64,000 nt of DNA, from contig JANQSG010000021.1 of the NCBI GenBank assembly GCA_028284185.1, forward strand, positions 186,001-250,000, written 5' to 3'. Below are positions 33,305-43,321 of this stretch, one piece after another (the stretch's first letter is position 1; every line of letters begins with the position of its first letter). This DNA is from Kangiella sp. Lineage in GTDB: Bacteria > Pseudomonadota > Gammaproteobacteria > Enterobacterales > Kangiellaceae. The notes beneath the pieces are model-generated. The model saw only the letters and a list, made by a program, of their open reading frames with translations. It had not been told where the DNA came from and did not search any database. The translations under genes were made by a program, and so were the position numbers.

Positions 33305-33889
33305 ATGTTTGCCACCTGTCCAGCCACCACTTGATAACACCCTATCCCCCATAGCTTTGGGGGAATCTTCCAGGTCAGTAGCCATAGAATCATTCCAGCG
33401 ATTCAAGAAACCGTATAAACATACCACCCCTAAAATCTCTACGATTTGGTTTTCACTCCAGTACTCTTTCATCCGGTCAATCAATTCCTGATCCACTGCA
33501 TTTGGCACAGAACCTGCAGCTAAAGCATAATCAAGTGCCACTCTTTCTGCCTCACTGTATAAATCTGACGTTTGATATTGCCAAATTTGATCCAATTTTT
33601 CCTGACTAATTCCGTGAATTTTTGCAGCGACTAACGAATGAGCTTCACAGTATTGGCAGCCAACAGCGCGACTGGCAAAATGTGCAATTAGACGCTTAAA
33701 ACCTAGATCCACTTCACCATCTTTTGGCATAACTGCTTTGGTTAATTCTCCAAAGCCTTTAACAATTTCTGGACGACGTTGCATGGTCAGCAGACTATTG
33801 GGGACAAAACCTAAAATCTCTTCAAAGATTTTAAAATCATCCGCAAGCTCCGGATGCAAATTTTTATCTAGTGGTTCTAAAAAGGCCAT
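33299..33889 (-). CDS. AhpD-like/carboxymuconolactone decarboxylase family protein
   Basis: A 196-residue all-helical protein. The AhpD-type redox motif is present: ASRAVGCQYCEAHSLVAA, i.e. C-x-x-C with the following His and preceding acidic proton-relay positions. The N-terminal LGFVPNSLLTMQRRPEI segment and C-terminal NRWNDSMATDLED are typical of uncharacterised peroxidase-related (CMD) proteins. It probably reduces peroxides in the cytoplasm using thiols. It is the second gene after a 30-bp gap only in position; the M16 gene lies further downstream in the same direction. Confidence 0.85.
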   Translation of the reverse strand: MAFLEPLDKNLHPELADDFKIFEEILGFVPNSLLTMQRRPEIVKGFGELTKAVMPKDGEVDLGFKRLIAHFASRAVGCQYCEAHSLVAAKIHGISQEKLDQIWQYQTSDLYSEAERVALDYALAAGSVPNAVDQELIDRMKEYWSENQIVEILGVVCLYGFLNRWNDSMATDLEDSPKAMGDRVLSSGGWTGGKHI

Positions 33890-33918
33890 GCCTTTCTCCT
33901 TCTCTGTAATTTAAATAA

Positions 33919-36792
33919 TTAATTATTAATTGGATTGCCATGAATATCCAACTGAACAGGTTCGCCAAAACCCAGATCTTTTAAACGCAATAGTTGTGTT
34001 TTGGCATCACCAACAATCAAGTAGTCCATCTTATCTGGATTAATATATTGCTCAATGGTTTTGTGGAAATCAGTGATTGACAAGCTCATTAACTCTACTT
34101 GTTCTTGTTGTAAAAAATCGAGCGGCAAATCATAACGGCTGATATTGGTCAATACTCTCAATAAACTATCCAGAGTTTCAAACTGACGAGTCTGGCGTTT
34201 AAGCACGATGTTTTTGGTAGTATCGAAATCCTGCTTGGTAAAAGTGCTTCTGTATTTTTCGAATTCGTTGCTTAGTAAATCCAAAGATTCTTTGGTTACA
34301 TTAGCGCGTACACTGGTTTGTGCTAATAAAGCACTCATAGCTTCACGTCGTAAAATTCTGGAAGAAGCACCATAAGTGTAACCCTTTTGGATACGCAATA
34401 ACTGAAATAAACGCGCACTTGAACCAGCGCCTAAACGATCATTGGCATAAATCAAGTTATTGTAATCGTCATCAGCGCCAGGAAAAGTTAGCTGACCACC
34501 GATAATCACTGACTGTTTGGCATTAGGTACATCAATAAAATACAACTGACTCTTACCATCATTAGCTTTGGCCTGATAGCTTGGCTGCTTAACTTTTTTA
34601 AATTGCCAACTTTTCTCTAAAGCTTTCAAAGAGCTAATAACTTCCTCTTGCTTAACATCACCAGCCACGTGAACAGCCGATACGGACGGAGAAATATTTG
34701 CTTTGTAGAAGTCCCTTAAATCATCCAGGGTAATCGCGGATACGGTTTCAACAGTTCCCGTAACCGGTATCGCCAGAATATGGTTTTCACCATACAATAA
34801 TTTTTTACCCACAATACTGGCAATGGAGCGAGCATCTCCTTCTCGTTGCTTTAAACCTGTCAATAATCGCTTCTTTAAACGATTAAACTCAACTTCATCG
34901 AAACGTGGTTCTAATAGAATTTCTTTTACTAATGTTAAAGTTTGATCATAGTTTCGCGTTAAGGTATTAGCTCCGATAACAATTTCTTCATCACCAGCAG
35001 TCACAGAAATACCAGCACCCAACAACCCTATCGCATCTTCGAGCTGTTCCGCGGTTTTATTTTTAGTTCCTTCCATCATCAATTCTGCCAATAAATAGGC
35101 TGTACCTGATTTTTTAGGATCATCTAAATAGTGACCACCTTCGATACGAAAGGTAAACTGAACCAGAGGTAGTTCACTTTGTTCAATACCCAATACGCGT
35201 AAGCCGTTGCTTAATTTACTATCCCACACTTTAGGTGGGCTTAATAATGGTTCTGCACCAAGTTTTGGCTCTGAACGATCAAAACTTGTTGGAGTCCGTG
35301 GAAAGTTTTCTTGATCATTTAAGACAATTTCTTTTTCAGCACCTTGAACAATTTTTTCTTCCATCACCCCAGCATCTTTAGCACCTTTTACAGCCAGCTC
35401 TAACCGGCCTTTAGGTACAAAACTGGTCATAACAAAGTTTTTACTTTTAACGTAATGCTGATAAGCATCCAGAATATCTTGCCTGGTTACTGCTTTGATA
35501 GCTTCGATATCCTGACTAAGAAAATCAGGACTTCCTGCATATTCATTATAGTTAGCCAGACTAAAAGCTTTATTTAATACGCTGGAAACACCATTATAGA
35601 AGGCCGTTTCCTGGCGAGCTTTAATTCGCTCCAGATCCTTATCTGAAAAACCTTCCTGCTCAAATTTGGCTAACGCTTGGTCAATTGCTGACTTTACAGT
35701 ATCCAAATCAATTCCTGCATTAGCACGCACGCGAATAGTAAAACTCCCTGCTAATTCACGAGAACGAGTATATGCACCAACACTCGGTGCCAACTTCTTT
35801 TCCTCGACTAGAACTTTATATAAGGGTGCACGTTTGCCTTGAGATAAAATTTCAGCTAATGCAGCAAGTGCATAAGAATCTTTATGATATTGCTCAACGG
35901 TTGGGAAGGTTAAACGTAATTCGGGTAATTTTGCAAAGTTATCTTGGTGGAATAAAGAAACTGTTTTATCCAAAGTTATCGGCATTGGTTCCAGTGTCGG
36001 AACTTCTGCTCCTTTTTTAATTTCACCAAACCATTTTTGAACAAGCGCTTTAGTTTCAGCAAAATCAATATCACCAGCAATCACTAAAGTAGCATTACTG
36101 GGCGAATAATATTGCGCATAAAACTCCTTAACATCAGCCAAAGTTGCATTTTGCAAATCTTCCAAACTACCAATTACAGGCCAGTTGTAAGGGTGATCTT
36201 TGGGATATAAATGACTCGAAATTACACTACCAGTATGGCCATAAGGACGATTGTCCACGCGCTGACGCTTTTCGTTTTTAACCACCTGCTTTTCTCTTTC
36301 AAGCGCATCTTCAGTAACCGTATTAATCATATAGCCCATACGATCAGAATCTATCCAAAGCAGCTTCTCAAAGGCATCTTTGGGTACAACTTCATAATAA
36401 ATAGTACCGTCATTCCAGGTGCCACCATTACGGGTACCACCCCATTCGCCAATCATCTTACGGTTAGCGCCGATAGGAACATTCTCAGAATTATTAAAAG
36501 CCATATGTTCAAAGAAATGGGCAAAGCCAGTTTTACCCGGCTTTTCCCGGCTGGAACCCACATGAAATAAAGTGGCCATTGCAACAATAGGATCGGACTT
36601 ATCTTGATGTAAAATCACTTCAAGCCCATTATCTAAAGTATATTTTTGGTAAGAAATTGAAAAATCGGTCGACTGCTTATCAGCTATCGAACTGGCAACC
36701 TTTTCTTGTTGATTAGTAGCTGTCTGGCAGCCACTTAATATTAAAGCAGTTGAAATCGCTATCGCAGTTAAAGTTCTAAATGAATATTTCAT
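33919..36792 (-). CDS. M16 family (pitrilysin-like) peptidase lipoprotein
   Basis: A 957-residue protein made of two full M16 halves. The lipoprotein signal ends in LILSGC (lipidated C22). The N-terminal half has the inverted zinc motif H92-F-F-E95-H96 with the distal Glu in the segment following EREKQVVKNE, so it is catalytic. The second half (from about 510) resembles the fold but lacks HxxEH, as usual. It would degrade peptides in the periplasm or at the outer membrane. A GTTAA-type inverted repeat lies about 115 bp upstream. The M1 lipoprotein gene precedes it on the same strand but is separated by a terminator. Confidence 0.92.
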   Translation of the reverse strand: MKYSFRTLTAIAISTALILSGCQTATNQQEKVASSIADKQSTDFSISYQKYTLDNGLEVILHQDKSDPIVAMATLFHVGSSREKPGKTGFAHFFEHMAFNNSENVPIGANRKMIGEWGGTRNGGTWNDGTIYYEVVPKDAFEKLLWIDSDRMGYMINTVTEDALEREKQVVKNEKRQRVDNRPYGHTGSVISSHLYPKDHPYNWPVIGSLEDLQNATLADVKEFYAQYYSPSNATLVIAGDIDFAETKALVQKWFGEIKKGAEVPTLEPMPITLDKTVSLFHQDNFAKLPELRLTFPTVEQYHKDSYALAALAEILSQGKRAPLYKVLVEEKKLAPSVGAYTRSRELAGSFTIRVRANAGIDLDTVKSAIDQALAKFEQEGFSDKDLERIKARQETAFYNGVSSVLNKAFSLANYNEYAGSPDFLSQDIEAIKAVTRQDILDAYQHYVKSKNFVMTSFVPKGRLELAVKGAKDAGVMEEKIVQGAEKEIVLNDQENFPRTPTSFDRSEPKLGAEPLLSPPKVWDSKLSNGLRVLGIEQSELPLVQFTFRIEGGHYLDDPKKSGTAYLLAELMMEGTKNKTAEQLEDAIGLLGAGISVTAGDEEIVIGANTLTRNYDQTLTLVKEILLEPRFDEVEFNRLKKRLLTGLKQREGDARSIASIVGKKLLYGENHILAIPVTGTVETVSAITLDDLRDFYKANISPSVSAVHVAGDVKQEEVISSLKALEKSWQFKKVKQPSYQAKANDGKSQLYFIDVPNAKQSVIIGGQLTFPGADDDYNNLIYANDRLGAGSSARLFQLLRIQKGYTYGASSRILRREAMSALLAQTSVRANVTKESLDLLSNEFEKYRSTFTKQDFDTTKNIVLKRQTRQFETLDSLLRVLTNISRYDLPLDFLQQEQVELMSLSITDFHKTIEQYINPDKMDYLIVGDAKTQLLRLKDLGFGEPVQLDIHGNPINN

Positions 36793-36903
36793 CAGTGTCC
36801 CTAATTTTTAAGCTATAATTACTCGGTAGTCTAATACTAATCTTTACGACTAATTAGGCAAGAGCTATACATGGATTGTTACAAATCTCATGAATTTCTA
36901 ACT

Positions 36904-36923
36904 AGTGTTAAATAATTAACACT
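36904..36923. promoter_or_regulatory. AGTGTTAA-N4-TTAACACT inverted repeat
   Basis: A perfect 8-bp inverted repeat with a 4-bp spacer, about 112 bp upstream of the M16 gene and just beyond the M1 gene terminator. Form and place fit an operator; the regulator is unknown. Confidence 0.4.
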
Positions 36924-36939
36924 TATACCCTAAAGAACG

Positions 36940-36966
36940 AAAAAAGGCTTTCCGAAGAAAGCCTTT
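36940..36966 (-). terminator. intrinsic terminator of the M1 peptidase gene
   Basis: On the minus strand, AAAGGCTTT-CTTCGG-AAAGCCTTT is followed by a T run, about 27 bp after the stop. Confidence 0.88.
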
Positions 36967-36992
36967 GCTCAAAGTCCTGCTCAAGCCATATA

Positions 36993-39002
36993 TCAGTCTT
37001 TAGCTTGCTCAGAAGAAGCCTTAACAATCGCATCAACAGTACCTTGCGCCAATGGATGATAACCCGGACGGGCAATTTCATAAACTCGCTGTGCAAATTG
37101 GCTACCCGCTTCACTGTTCATTAATTCCTTATATAAAGGAACAATCAGTTTACGGCGACCAATCGAGATCAAATAATCTTCCAAACGCTGATTTACCACA
37201 TCATAATTACGCTTGATGGCTAATTTTAACCAGGCGTGAGCCACTTCATTATTAGTTGAAGCGGTTAGGTTATAGGCTTTATCGAGCTCAGTCATTTTTA
37301 CCAAACTGATGTCTTGGGGTAAATTATTGATAAAGTGCAGCCATTCGTGAATTGACCATTTATCCGTAGGTAAATCGACTAATTCAATCTTTTTATCAAA
37401 CCAATCCTGAGTGGCATTATCGATATTAGTAAATGCATCAGATTGAGGATTAGGCAAAAAGTCGGGCAACATAGGAGCATGTAGCCATTCATTAATTTCT
37501 GCGGTTGTTACTTTGCCTGGATGTTTATCAATAAGATACTTCTTCAGGTATTGTTCAAACTCAGGTGTAGTTAAGCTTTTAAAAGCATGATCTGCAAAAT
37601 ACTGATTTAAGAAGTTATCAAACACTTTACGCCCGAAACGCTGCTCTAAAAATACTAGGAACATTTGGCCTTTGGTATAAGGTACACCAGAAAAAGCATC
37701 ATCCGGATCCCGACCGTCAAGGGTAATATGCAAAATAGTATCGCCTTTTGGCAGTTCTTTAACCTGTGCACGTAAACCTTGAACTGATAGGGCATTTTCC
37801 ATATTGGCACGACTTTCATCGAACAACTCTTCCATAATGCGATTTTCCACATAGGAAGTGAAACCTTCGTTCAGCCATAGATCACGCCAGGTTGCATTGG
37901 TCACTAAATTGCCTGACCAAGAGTGGGCTAGCTCATGAGCAATTAAGTTGATTAAACTCTTGTCGCCAGCAATCACTGTCGGCGTAATAAAAGACAAGCG
38001 TGGATTTTCCATCCCGCCAAAAGGAAAGCTTGGCGGTAAAATCAACAAGTCATAACGTCCCCAAAGATAAGGACCATACATTTTTTCAGTGATATCAATC
38101 ATCTGTTCAGTATCATTAAACTCTTTAACCGCAGCATTTAGATAAGCTTCTTCCGCATAAACGCCAGTACGCTCACTCATGGCTTTAAAGCGCAAATCCC
38201 CCACGCCAATCGCTATCAAGTAAGGTGGAATGGCTTGCGGCATATCAAAGTGATACTCACCATCTAACGGTGTATTAGGCTCATTATAAGCGCTCATCAC
38301 TGCCAACAAATCTTTCGGTGTATGAATAGTTGCTTTATAAGTCACGCGAACTGCTGGCGAGTCTTGAATTGGAATAAAACTTCGAGCATGAATGGCTTGT
38401 GCCTGACTAAACATAAAAGGATGTTTCTTTCCGGCAGTTTGCTCAGGAGTTAGCCATTGTAAGCCACTAGCCTGAGGATTGGAGTTATAATAAATCCGAA
38501 CCTTATCTTCACCCGCTTTTAACTGAATAGTCAGTTTCGAACCTAAAACTGAATCTTTTTCCGCCAGTTCGAATTCAGTTGACGAAAGATTACCATCAAC
38601 ATCGATTGATTTAACACTATCAATGGTTAAATCACGAGTATCCAATACCAACTCTGAAACTCCCTCTTTTAGACGTTCGACAGTTAGATCGGCATATCCC
38701 TTTAACTGCTTTTTCTCAAATAACACCGCCAAATCCAAGTCCAGATGCTTAACAACCACTTCATCCTTATTGGCATAAGAGTGTTCATCATTAAGATAGC
38801 TTAAGTCTTCAGCCTCAACACTGGTTTCCAGACTAACTTCTGCAGTTTGTCCGGTTTTTTCTTCTGCTCGAACTTCAACTGAGGTTTCGGCTTTTTTATT
38901 CGTCGTATTTTTAGTGTCATCTGAACTCTGACAACCTAAGATCAGTAAAAACAATACTGACAATGTCACTAAAATAGCACTTTTAATAAAAGTTTTATTC
39001 AT
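36993..39002 (-). CDS. M1 family aminopeptidase lipoprotein (LTA4 hydrolase-like)
   Basis: A 669-residue protein with a lipobox LILGC (lipidated C24) and an acidic linker (about 28-70). The M1 core is complete: GGMEN exopeptidase motif (329-333), H356-E-L-A-H360 and zinc ligand E379 in WLNEGFTSYVE. The domain order, and the C-terminal helical repeat domain (about 480-660), follow leukotriene A4 hydrolase/aminopeptidase B types rather than PepN. It would release N-terminal residues from peptides at the cell envelope. The gene has its own terminator and is followed on the same strand by the M16 gene. Confidence 0.93.
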   Translation of the reverse strand: MNKTFIKSAILVTLSVLFLLILGCQSSDDTKNTTNKKAETSVEVRAEEKTGQTAEVSLETSVEAEDLSYLNDEHSYANKDEVVVKHLDLDLAVLFEKKQLKGYADLTVERLKEGVSELVLDTRDLTIDSVKSIDVDGNLSSTEFELAEKDSVLGSKLTIQLKAGEDKVRIYYNSNPQASGLQWLTPEQTAGKKHPFMFSQAQAIHARSFIPIQDSPAVRVTYKATIHTPKDLLAVMSAYNEPNTPLDGEYHFDMPQAIPPYLIAIGVGDLRFKAMSERTGVYAEEAYLNAAVKEFNDTEQMIDITEKMYGPYLWGRYDLLILPPSFPFGGMENPRLSFITPTVIAGDKSLINLIAHELAHSWSGNLVTNATWRDLWLNEGFTSYVENRIMEELFDESRANMENALSVQGLRAQVKELPKGDTILHITLDGRDPDDAFSGVPYTKGQMFLVFLEQRFGRKVFDNFLNQYFADHAFKSLTTPEFEQYLKKYLIDKHPGKVTTAEINEWLHAPMLPDFLPNPQSDAFTNIDNATQDWFDKKIELVDLPTDKWSIHEWLHFINNLPQDISLVKMTELDKAYNLTASTNNEVAHAWLKLAIKRNYDVVNQRLEDYLISIGRRKLIVPLYKELMNSEAGSQFAQRVYEIARPGYHPLAQGTVDAIVKASSEQAKD

Positions 39003-39195
39003 ATCTAAATCCTGATTTGCCTCAAAAATAAGGTTTATAATTTATTATAAGGCGCTTATTAGAGCATACTTTATAAAGCAACTAAAGCACCTCTTAAGCA
39101 TATCGAAGGTTGTCGATGTAAGTGCTTGACCCATCCAAATAAGCTCTATAAATTAGCCATATCAAACAGTTAACAAACAACTATGGAAACCAATA

Positions 39196-40011
39196 ATGCC
39201 ATCCAAAGGTAGCGGTGAATTTGAGCGTGGTTATATCATTCCAATCGGTGGTTCAGAGAATTGGATCAGCCCCGATGTGTGTGAAAAACTTAGAAGTATT
39301 TGTTTAAATTCCAGTGCTAAGGCATTGATTTTAAATGTATCCGAACAAAATATTGAGCACCAAATCAGCAAGGTTCTGCTTGATAATGGCTTTATTGAAT
39401 GCAGCATCGTCAATATTCACAGCCGCCAGGATAGCAAAAATCCAGAAACTCTGGCGAAAATCAGCCATACCGATCTACTGATTATTTCGGGTGAACGTCC
39501 TTTGCAAATATCGACCATTATTGGTGGCACTCCAGTCGCGCGTCAGCTGCGTAAACTAAATGCCGATGGAGTCCATATTGTAGGCACCTTTGGTGCTGCT
39601 GCTTTATTAAGTGAACATATGATTGCGGGTGGTCAGGAAGGTACTACCCCAACTCAAAATGGCGTTACTATGGCTCCAGGTTTAGGCCTGACCAATCGTT
39701 TTATGGTGGATTATCATTTCGAACAACAAGGTCGTTTAGGGAGATTATTAACCGCTCTTTCCTACAACCCTTTCACTTTGGGTATCGGAATTGACGACGG
39801 TACCGCACTTTTTATCAGTCCTAAGGATGAATTGGAGGTTTTTGGGACGGGTGCCGCAACATTGATCGACCCAACTAATTTACAATACTCGTCGATGGGA
39901 TCAGCTGGAGGCGGCGATCCAATTTCTTTATTTGGTTTGCAAATGCACATTTTAGCGCAAGGTGCTCGCTTTACTTGTGAACGGCAAGCCTATGACGAAC
40001 ATTGGGCCTGA
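39196..40011 (+). CDS. cyanophycinase-like protein lacking the catalytic serine
   Basis: A 271-residue protein of the S51 cyanophycinase/class I glutamine amidotransferase-like fold. Recognisable segments are GYIIPIGGSE near the start, MAPGLGLTNRFMVDYHFEQQ then GRLGRLLTAL, GIGIDDGTALFI and VFGTGAATLID. The nucleophile motif, normally G-T-S-A-G, reads G130-T-F-G-A-A: the serine is replaced by Phe. The upstream G-[ND]-Q motif reads SGERPLQ, while the His (YHF) is kept. It is therefore unlikely to be a standard serine peptidase. No signal peptide. No cyanophycin synthetase gene is present here. It is a single gene, divergent from the M1 gene. Confidence 0.82.
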   Translation: MPSKGSGEFERGYIIPIGGSENWISPDVCEKLRSICLNSSAKALILNVSEQNIEHQISKVLLDNGFIECSIVNIHSRQDSKNPETLAKISHTDLLIISGERPLQISTIIGGTPVARQLRKLNADGVHIVGTFGAAALLSEHMIAGGQEGTTPTQNGVTMAPGLGLTNRFMVDYHFEQQGRLGRLLTALSYNPFTLGIGIDDGTALFISPKDELEVFGTGAATLIDPTNLQYSSMGSAGGGDPISLFGLQMHILAQGARFTCERQAYDEHWA

Positions 40012-40073
40012 TCTTTAAATCGGACTCAAAACGGGGTTAAGCACTTATTTTTTAACTAGGGTAATAACTTATT

Positions 40074-40694
40074 ATGACATTCAATAAGCGTAAACAATAT
40101 AGGCGTATGACGACTATAAAGTCAGCTTTATTAGCAGCGACTTCAGTAATTTTGCTGGCAGCCTGTAAAACTACTGCACCAGTGGTTGAAAAAAAGGCAC
40201 CAACGCCAGCACCAAAACCGGTAAAAACCTACAAGACCTTTCATATTGGTTCAAACAATCAAATGATTCTACCTAGTAGTTGGTCACTGGTTTCCGGCTT
40301 TATGCCCAAAAATTACGTGCGCTATACGGTAAAAGCCAATGGTGTACATATGGTAATAACTGGCTTTAAATCGCCTAAAAATCGTTTTTCTATGAGCAAG
40401 AGCCGTAAAGAATTGGATTCCAAAACCTTACTTTATTGGTCATCGGCATCAAATAAGCAAAAGAACTATATTCCACTAATCAGTCATCACAAACAGGGGG
40501 AATATGTTCAATACAGTTGCAGCAATGGCAAAAAGTGCTATCAGGTATTCCCATTGTCCAACTGGAATTCAGTCGTTGTGTCTGAGTTACAGGCTGGCGA
40601 TATGAAATATAATATTACCGCTGGAGTAAATAACCTATCCAGTGAAGCAGCTCAGGATGTAATCAAAGGATTAAGAAGTATTAAAGCGCTATAA
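40074..40694 (+). CDS. unknown lipoprotein
   Basis: A 206-residue protein. A lipoprotein signal ends in the lipobox LLAAC; the translation may start at 40074 or, giving a more ordinary short signal (MTTIKSALLAATSVILLAAC), at 40107. A proline/lysine-rich linker (about 36-52) leads to a globular domain of about 150 residues with a beta-rich pattern and a CSNGKKC pair of cysteines. No family is recognised. It ends at a bidirectional terminator shared with gltX. Confidence 0.7.
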   Translation: MTFNKRKQYRRMTTIKSALLAATSVILLAACKTTAPVVEKKAPTPAPKPVKTYKTFHIGSNNQMILPSSWSLVSGFMPKNYVRYTVKANGVHMVITGFKSPKNRFSMSKSRKELDSKTLLYWSSASNKQKNYIPLISHHKQGEYVQYSCSNGKKCYQVFPLSNWNSVVVSELQAGDMKYNITAGVNNLSSEAAQDVIKGLRSIKAL

Positions 40695-40711
40695 TGCAAA
40701 TAGCTTCAATT

Positions 40712-40740
40712 AAAAAAGCCTGCGTTTGCAGGCTTTTTTA
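40712..40740. terminator. bidirectional terminator
   Basis: AAAAAAGCCTGC-GTTT-GCAGGCTTTTTT between the convergent lipoprotein and gltX genes. Confidence 0.93.
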
Positions 40741-40744
40741 TTTT

Positions 40745-42163
40745 CTAATTATTTGTTTCCCTTGCCGTAATATAGTCAAGCGCTTTATCAATACGTCTTA
40801 ATACAGCTTCTTTACCAATCCATTCAAGGGTTATACCCAAGTCCGGCGACATACCAGCGCCGGTTACCGCAACGCGCAATGGCATACCGACTTTACCCAT
40901 ACCCAATTCCAATTCTTCTGCGGTTTGGCTGACCAGCTTATGCAGGGCATCCGCAGACCAATCAGCTTGTGTAGCCAGTTTTTGTTTGGCTAATTCTAAT
41001 GGCTGGCGAGCTACAGGCCGCAAGTGCTTTTTAGCCGCTTTTTCATCAAAGGCTTTATAGTCATAGTAAAAATAACGAATAGCTGAAGCCAATTCTTTTA
41101 AAGTTTTAACCCGCTCAGCCATTTCTGGGATAAGCAAAGTTACCTCAGGTCCATTAACTGTTTCTATGCTCTGCTCATCCAAATGCCATTGCAGATGTCT
41201 GGCAACTTCTGCAGCAGGCAACGTTTTCATATAGTGTTGATTGAGCCAATTTAATTTATCGGTATTAAAAGCCGATGGCGCCCGATTAACATCCTTCAAA
41301 TCAAACAAGTCAATCATTTCTTCACGTGAAAATACTTCCTGATCGCCATGTGACCAGCCCAGTCGTACTAAATAATTTAACAATGCCTGTGGCAAATAAC
41401 CTTCGTCACGATATTGCATCACACTGACGGCACCATGCCGTTTAGACAGACGCTTACCATCATCACCTAAAATCATAGGCACATGTGCATACAATGGTAC
41501 ATTCCCACCCATGGCTTCAATCATATTGATCTGTCGAGGAGTATTATTCACATGATCATCGCCACGGATCACATGGCTAACACCCATCTCCAAATCATCC
41601 ACGACCACGGTAAAATTATAAGTTGGGGTACCATCGGTGCGAGCAATAATCAAATCATCCAGTTCACTATTATTGACCGAAATCTCACCTTTAATCAGAT
41701 CTTCAAAAACCACCACGCCGTCAACAGGATTCTTAAAGCGAATAACGTGCGGTTGTGTTACATCCTGCTCATCATCGGATAAATGACGACAATGGCCATC
41801 ATAACCAATATTTTCCTTATTGGTCATTTGTCGTTCACGCAATTCATCCAAACGCTCTTTTGAGCAATAACAGCGATAGGCTTTACCATTGGTCAATAGC
41901 TGCTCTTTAACTTCTTCATAACGATCAAAACGTTGAGTTTGATAATAAGGCCCTTCATTATGCTCAAGTCCCAGCCAGCTCATACCGTCTAAAATGGCTT
42001 GCACAGACTGGTCGGTGGAACGCTCACGATCCGTATCTTCAATTCGCAAAACAAAAGTACCTTGATGCTTACGGGCATACAGCCAACAATAAAGAGCTGT
42101 GCGCGCACCACCTACGTGAAGATAGCCCGTTGGACTGGGAGCAAAACGTGTTTTAACAGTCAT
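40745..42163 (-). CDS. gltX: glutamate--tRNA ligase
   Basis: A 472-residue class I aminoacyl-tRNA synthetase. The HIGH-type signature is in [20 protein letters not shown] and the KMSKS-type loop is [13 protein letters not shown]. The zinc-binding region is partly kept (CYCSKE and CRHL). The C-terminal anticodon-binding domain (about 330-470) is of the discriminating bacterial GluRS type. It charges tRNA-Glu, whose gene is in this window at 13.1 kb. A tRNA-Val gene is divergently placed 214 bp away, a neighbourhood common in gammaproteobacteria. Confidence 0.97.
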   Translation of the reverse strand: MTVKTRFAPSPTGYLHVGGARTALYCWLYARKHQGTFVLRIEDTDRERSTDQSVQAILDGMSWLGLEHNEGPYYQTQRFDRYEEVKEQLLTNGKAYRCYCSKERLDELRERQMTNKENIGYDGHCRHLSDDEQDVTQPHVIRFKNPVDGVVVFEDLIKGEISVNNSELDDLIIARTDGTPTYNFTVVVDDLEMGVSHVIRGDDHVNNTPRQINMIEAMGGNVPLYAHVPMILGDDGKRLSKRHGAVSVMQYRDEGYLPQALLNYLVRLGWSHGDQEVFSREEMIDLFDLKDVNRAPSAFNTDKLNWLNQHYMKTLPAAEVARHLQWHLDEQSIETVNGPEVTLLIPEMAERVKTLKELASAIRYFYYDYKAFDEKAAKKHLRPVARQPLELAKQKLATQADWSADALHKLVSQTAEELELGMGKVGMPLRVAVTGAGMSPDLGITLEWIGKEAVLRRIDKALDYITARETNN

Positions 42164-42295
42164 AAATAAAGCCTGATTAAGCTAGATATTAAATATTAAG
42201 AGTGACCGCCATTTTATCAAGCCTGGAAAGACTACTAAAGTAAAATCAACAAAATACGAGTCATTCGATTCATTAAAATAATTTTGATTTAGCGC

Positions 42296-42324
42296 TTGAC
42301 CAAATGAAACCAGCCACTTAAAAT
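42296..42324 (+). promoter_or_regulatory. sigma-70 promoter of tRNA-Val
   Basis: TTGACC, a 17-bp spacer and TAAAAT, followed by a GC-rich discriminator (GCGCGCCG) of the stable-RNA type. Transcription would begin about 47 bp before the tRNA. Confidence 0.85.
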
Positions 42325-42377
42325 GCGCGCCGTTCTCAGGGGAACTATCTATAAGTATGGTGCCTCTAAAAAATTCT

Positions 42378-42453
42378 GGGTGGTTAGCTCAGTTGGGAGA
42401 GCATCGCCCTTACAAGGCGAGGGTCACTGGTTCGAGCCCAGTACCACCCACCA
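42378..42453 (+). tRNA. tRNA-Val (anticodon TAC)
   Basis: A 76-nt cloverleaf: acceptor GGGTGGT/ACCACCC, D-arm GCTC/GAGC, anticodon arm TCGCC-CTTACAA-GGCGA (anticodon TAC), T-arm CTGG-TTCGAGC-CCAG and encoded CCA. U34 of this tRNA is a usual target of CmoA/CmoB, both encoded in the window. Confidence 0.97.
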
Positions 42454-42478
42454 GAATTCAGCTGGCGAGTCTAGTAAC

Positions 42479-42510
42479 AAAAAGCCTTAGCAAATGCTAA
42501 GGCTTTTTGT
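42479..42510. terminator. bidirectional terminator after tRNA-Val
   Basis: AAAAAGCCTTAGC-AAAT-GCTAAGGCTTTTT, also placed to end the convergent response regulator transcript. Confidence 0.92.
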
Positions 42511-42539
42511 TATGGAAAATTTTATCTTACTGCTTTTTA

Positions 42540-43061
42540 CTACTTCTTTCGAATTAGATTCTGCTCATCATCCAACATTTTTTCAATACGGAAAAACAAT
42601 TCATACCTTGAAAAAGGTTTCTTTAAAAAATCATCAGCCCCAATCCTGGAAGCATAAAAAATTTCTGTAGCCTGATGGTTACCGCTCATCATAATAACTG
42701 GAATATCTTTAGTAACAGAATTTTTACGTAATTTACGTAACACTTCAAAACCATTCATTTTAGGCAGCACAATATCCAAAAAAATCAAATCAGGTTTTTC
42801 AGTAAGCGCTGATTTTAGACCATCTTCGCCAGTTTCTGCGGTAGAAGCCAAATACTGGTTCTGCTGCATCATTTTCTTGAGCATAGTACAGATAGTTTTA
42901 GAATCATCGACAATAAGAACTTTGGAACCTTCCTTTGCATTAATACGTTTTCGTTGGCGACGCTCAGCACCTGTCTTAGCGTTATCCGCAACCATATCTA
43001 ATTCTTCATCAACAGCAGCAGGCTTATCAAGCAAAGCTTTAACTTTGGAAAAAAAGCTCAT
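42540..43061 (-). CDS. single-domain response regulator with N-terminal extension
   Basis: A 173-residue protein. The first 45 residues are a charged extension (SFFSKVKALLDKPAAVDEEL, then RRQRKRIN). A receiver domain follows (VLIVDDSKTICTMLKKMMQQ, phosphoacceptor in LIFLDIVLPKMNGFEVL, MMSGN and DDFLKKPF). There is no output domain. It is closest in style to PilG/PilH-like or CheY-like regulators that act through protein contacts. No kinase gene is adjacent, so the partner is unknown. It is probably monocistronic, ending at the shared terminator. Confidence 0.88.
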   Translation of the reverse strand: MSFFSKVKALLDKPAAVDEELDMVADNAKTGAERRQRKRINAKEGSKVLIVDDSKTICTMLKKMMQQNQYLASTAETGEDGLKSALTEKPDLIFLDIVLPKMNGFEVLRKLRKNSVTKDIPVIMMSGNHQATEIFYASRIGADDFLKKPFSRYELFFRIEKMLDDEQNLIRKK

Positions 43062-43321
43062 TTTGTCCCCAGTAGCGATTATTTTTATTGCCTAGCATTA
43101 ATTTAGCAAATGCATCTGTGTATTATAGAATTGCCATTATTGGCTGTCTAACACTGATTCACAGTTTCTGATTTCTTTTAACATTGCTTTACAATAACAA
43201 TAAAAAAGAGTTTCAGATTCCTTTTAGGGCTAAGCTCTGGCAAAATATCCAACCTGCTTCTTTTTTAAAATTAGCTTTATAGAATCATGGCCATAAAACG
43301 CTCATCAAAGAGATAACTGAG

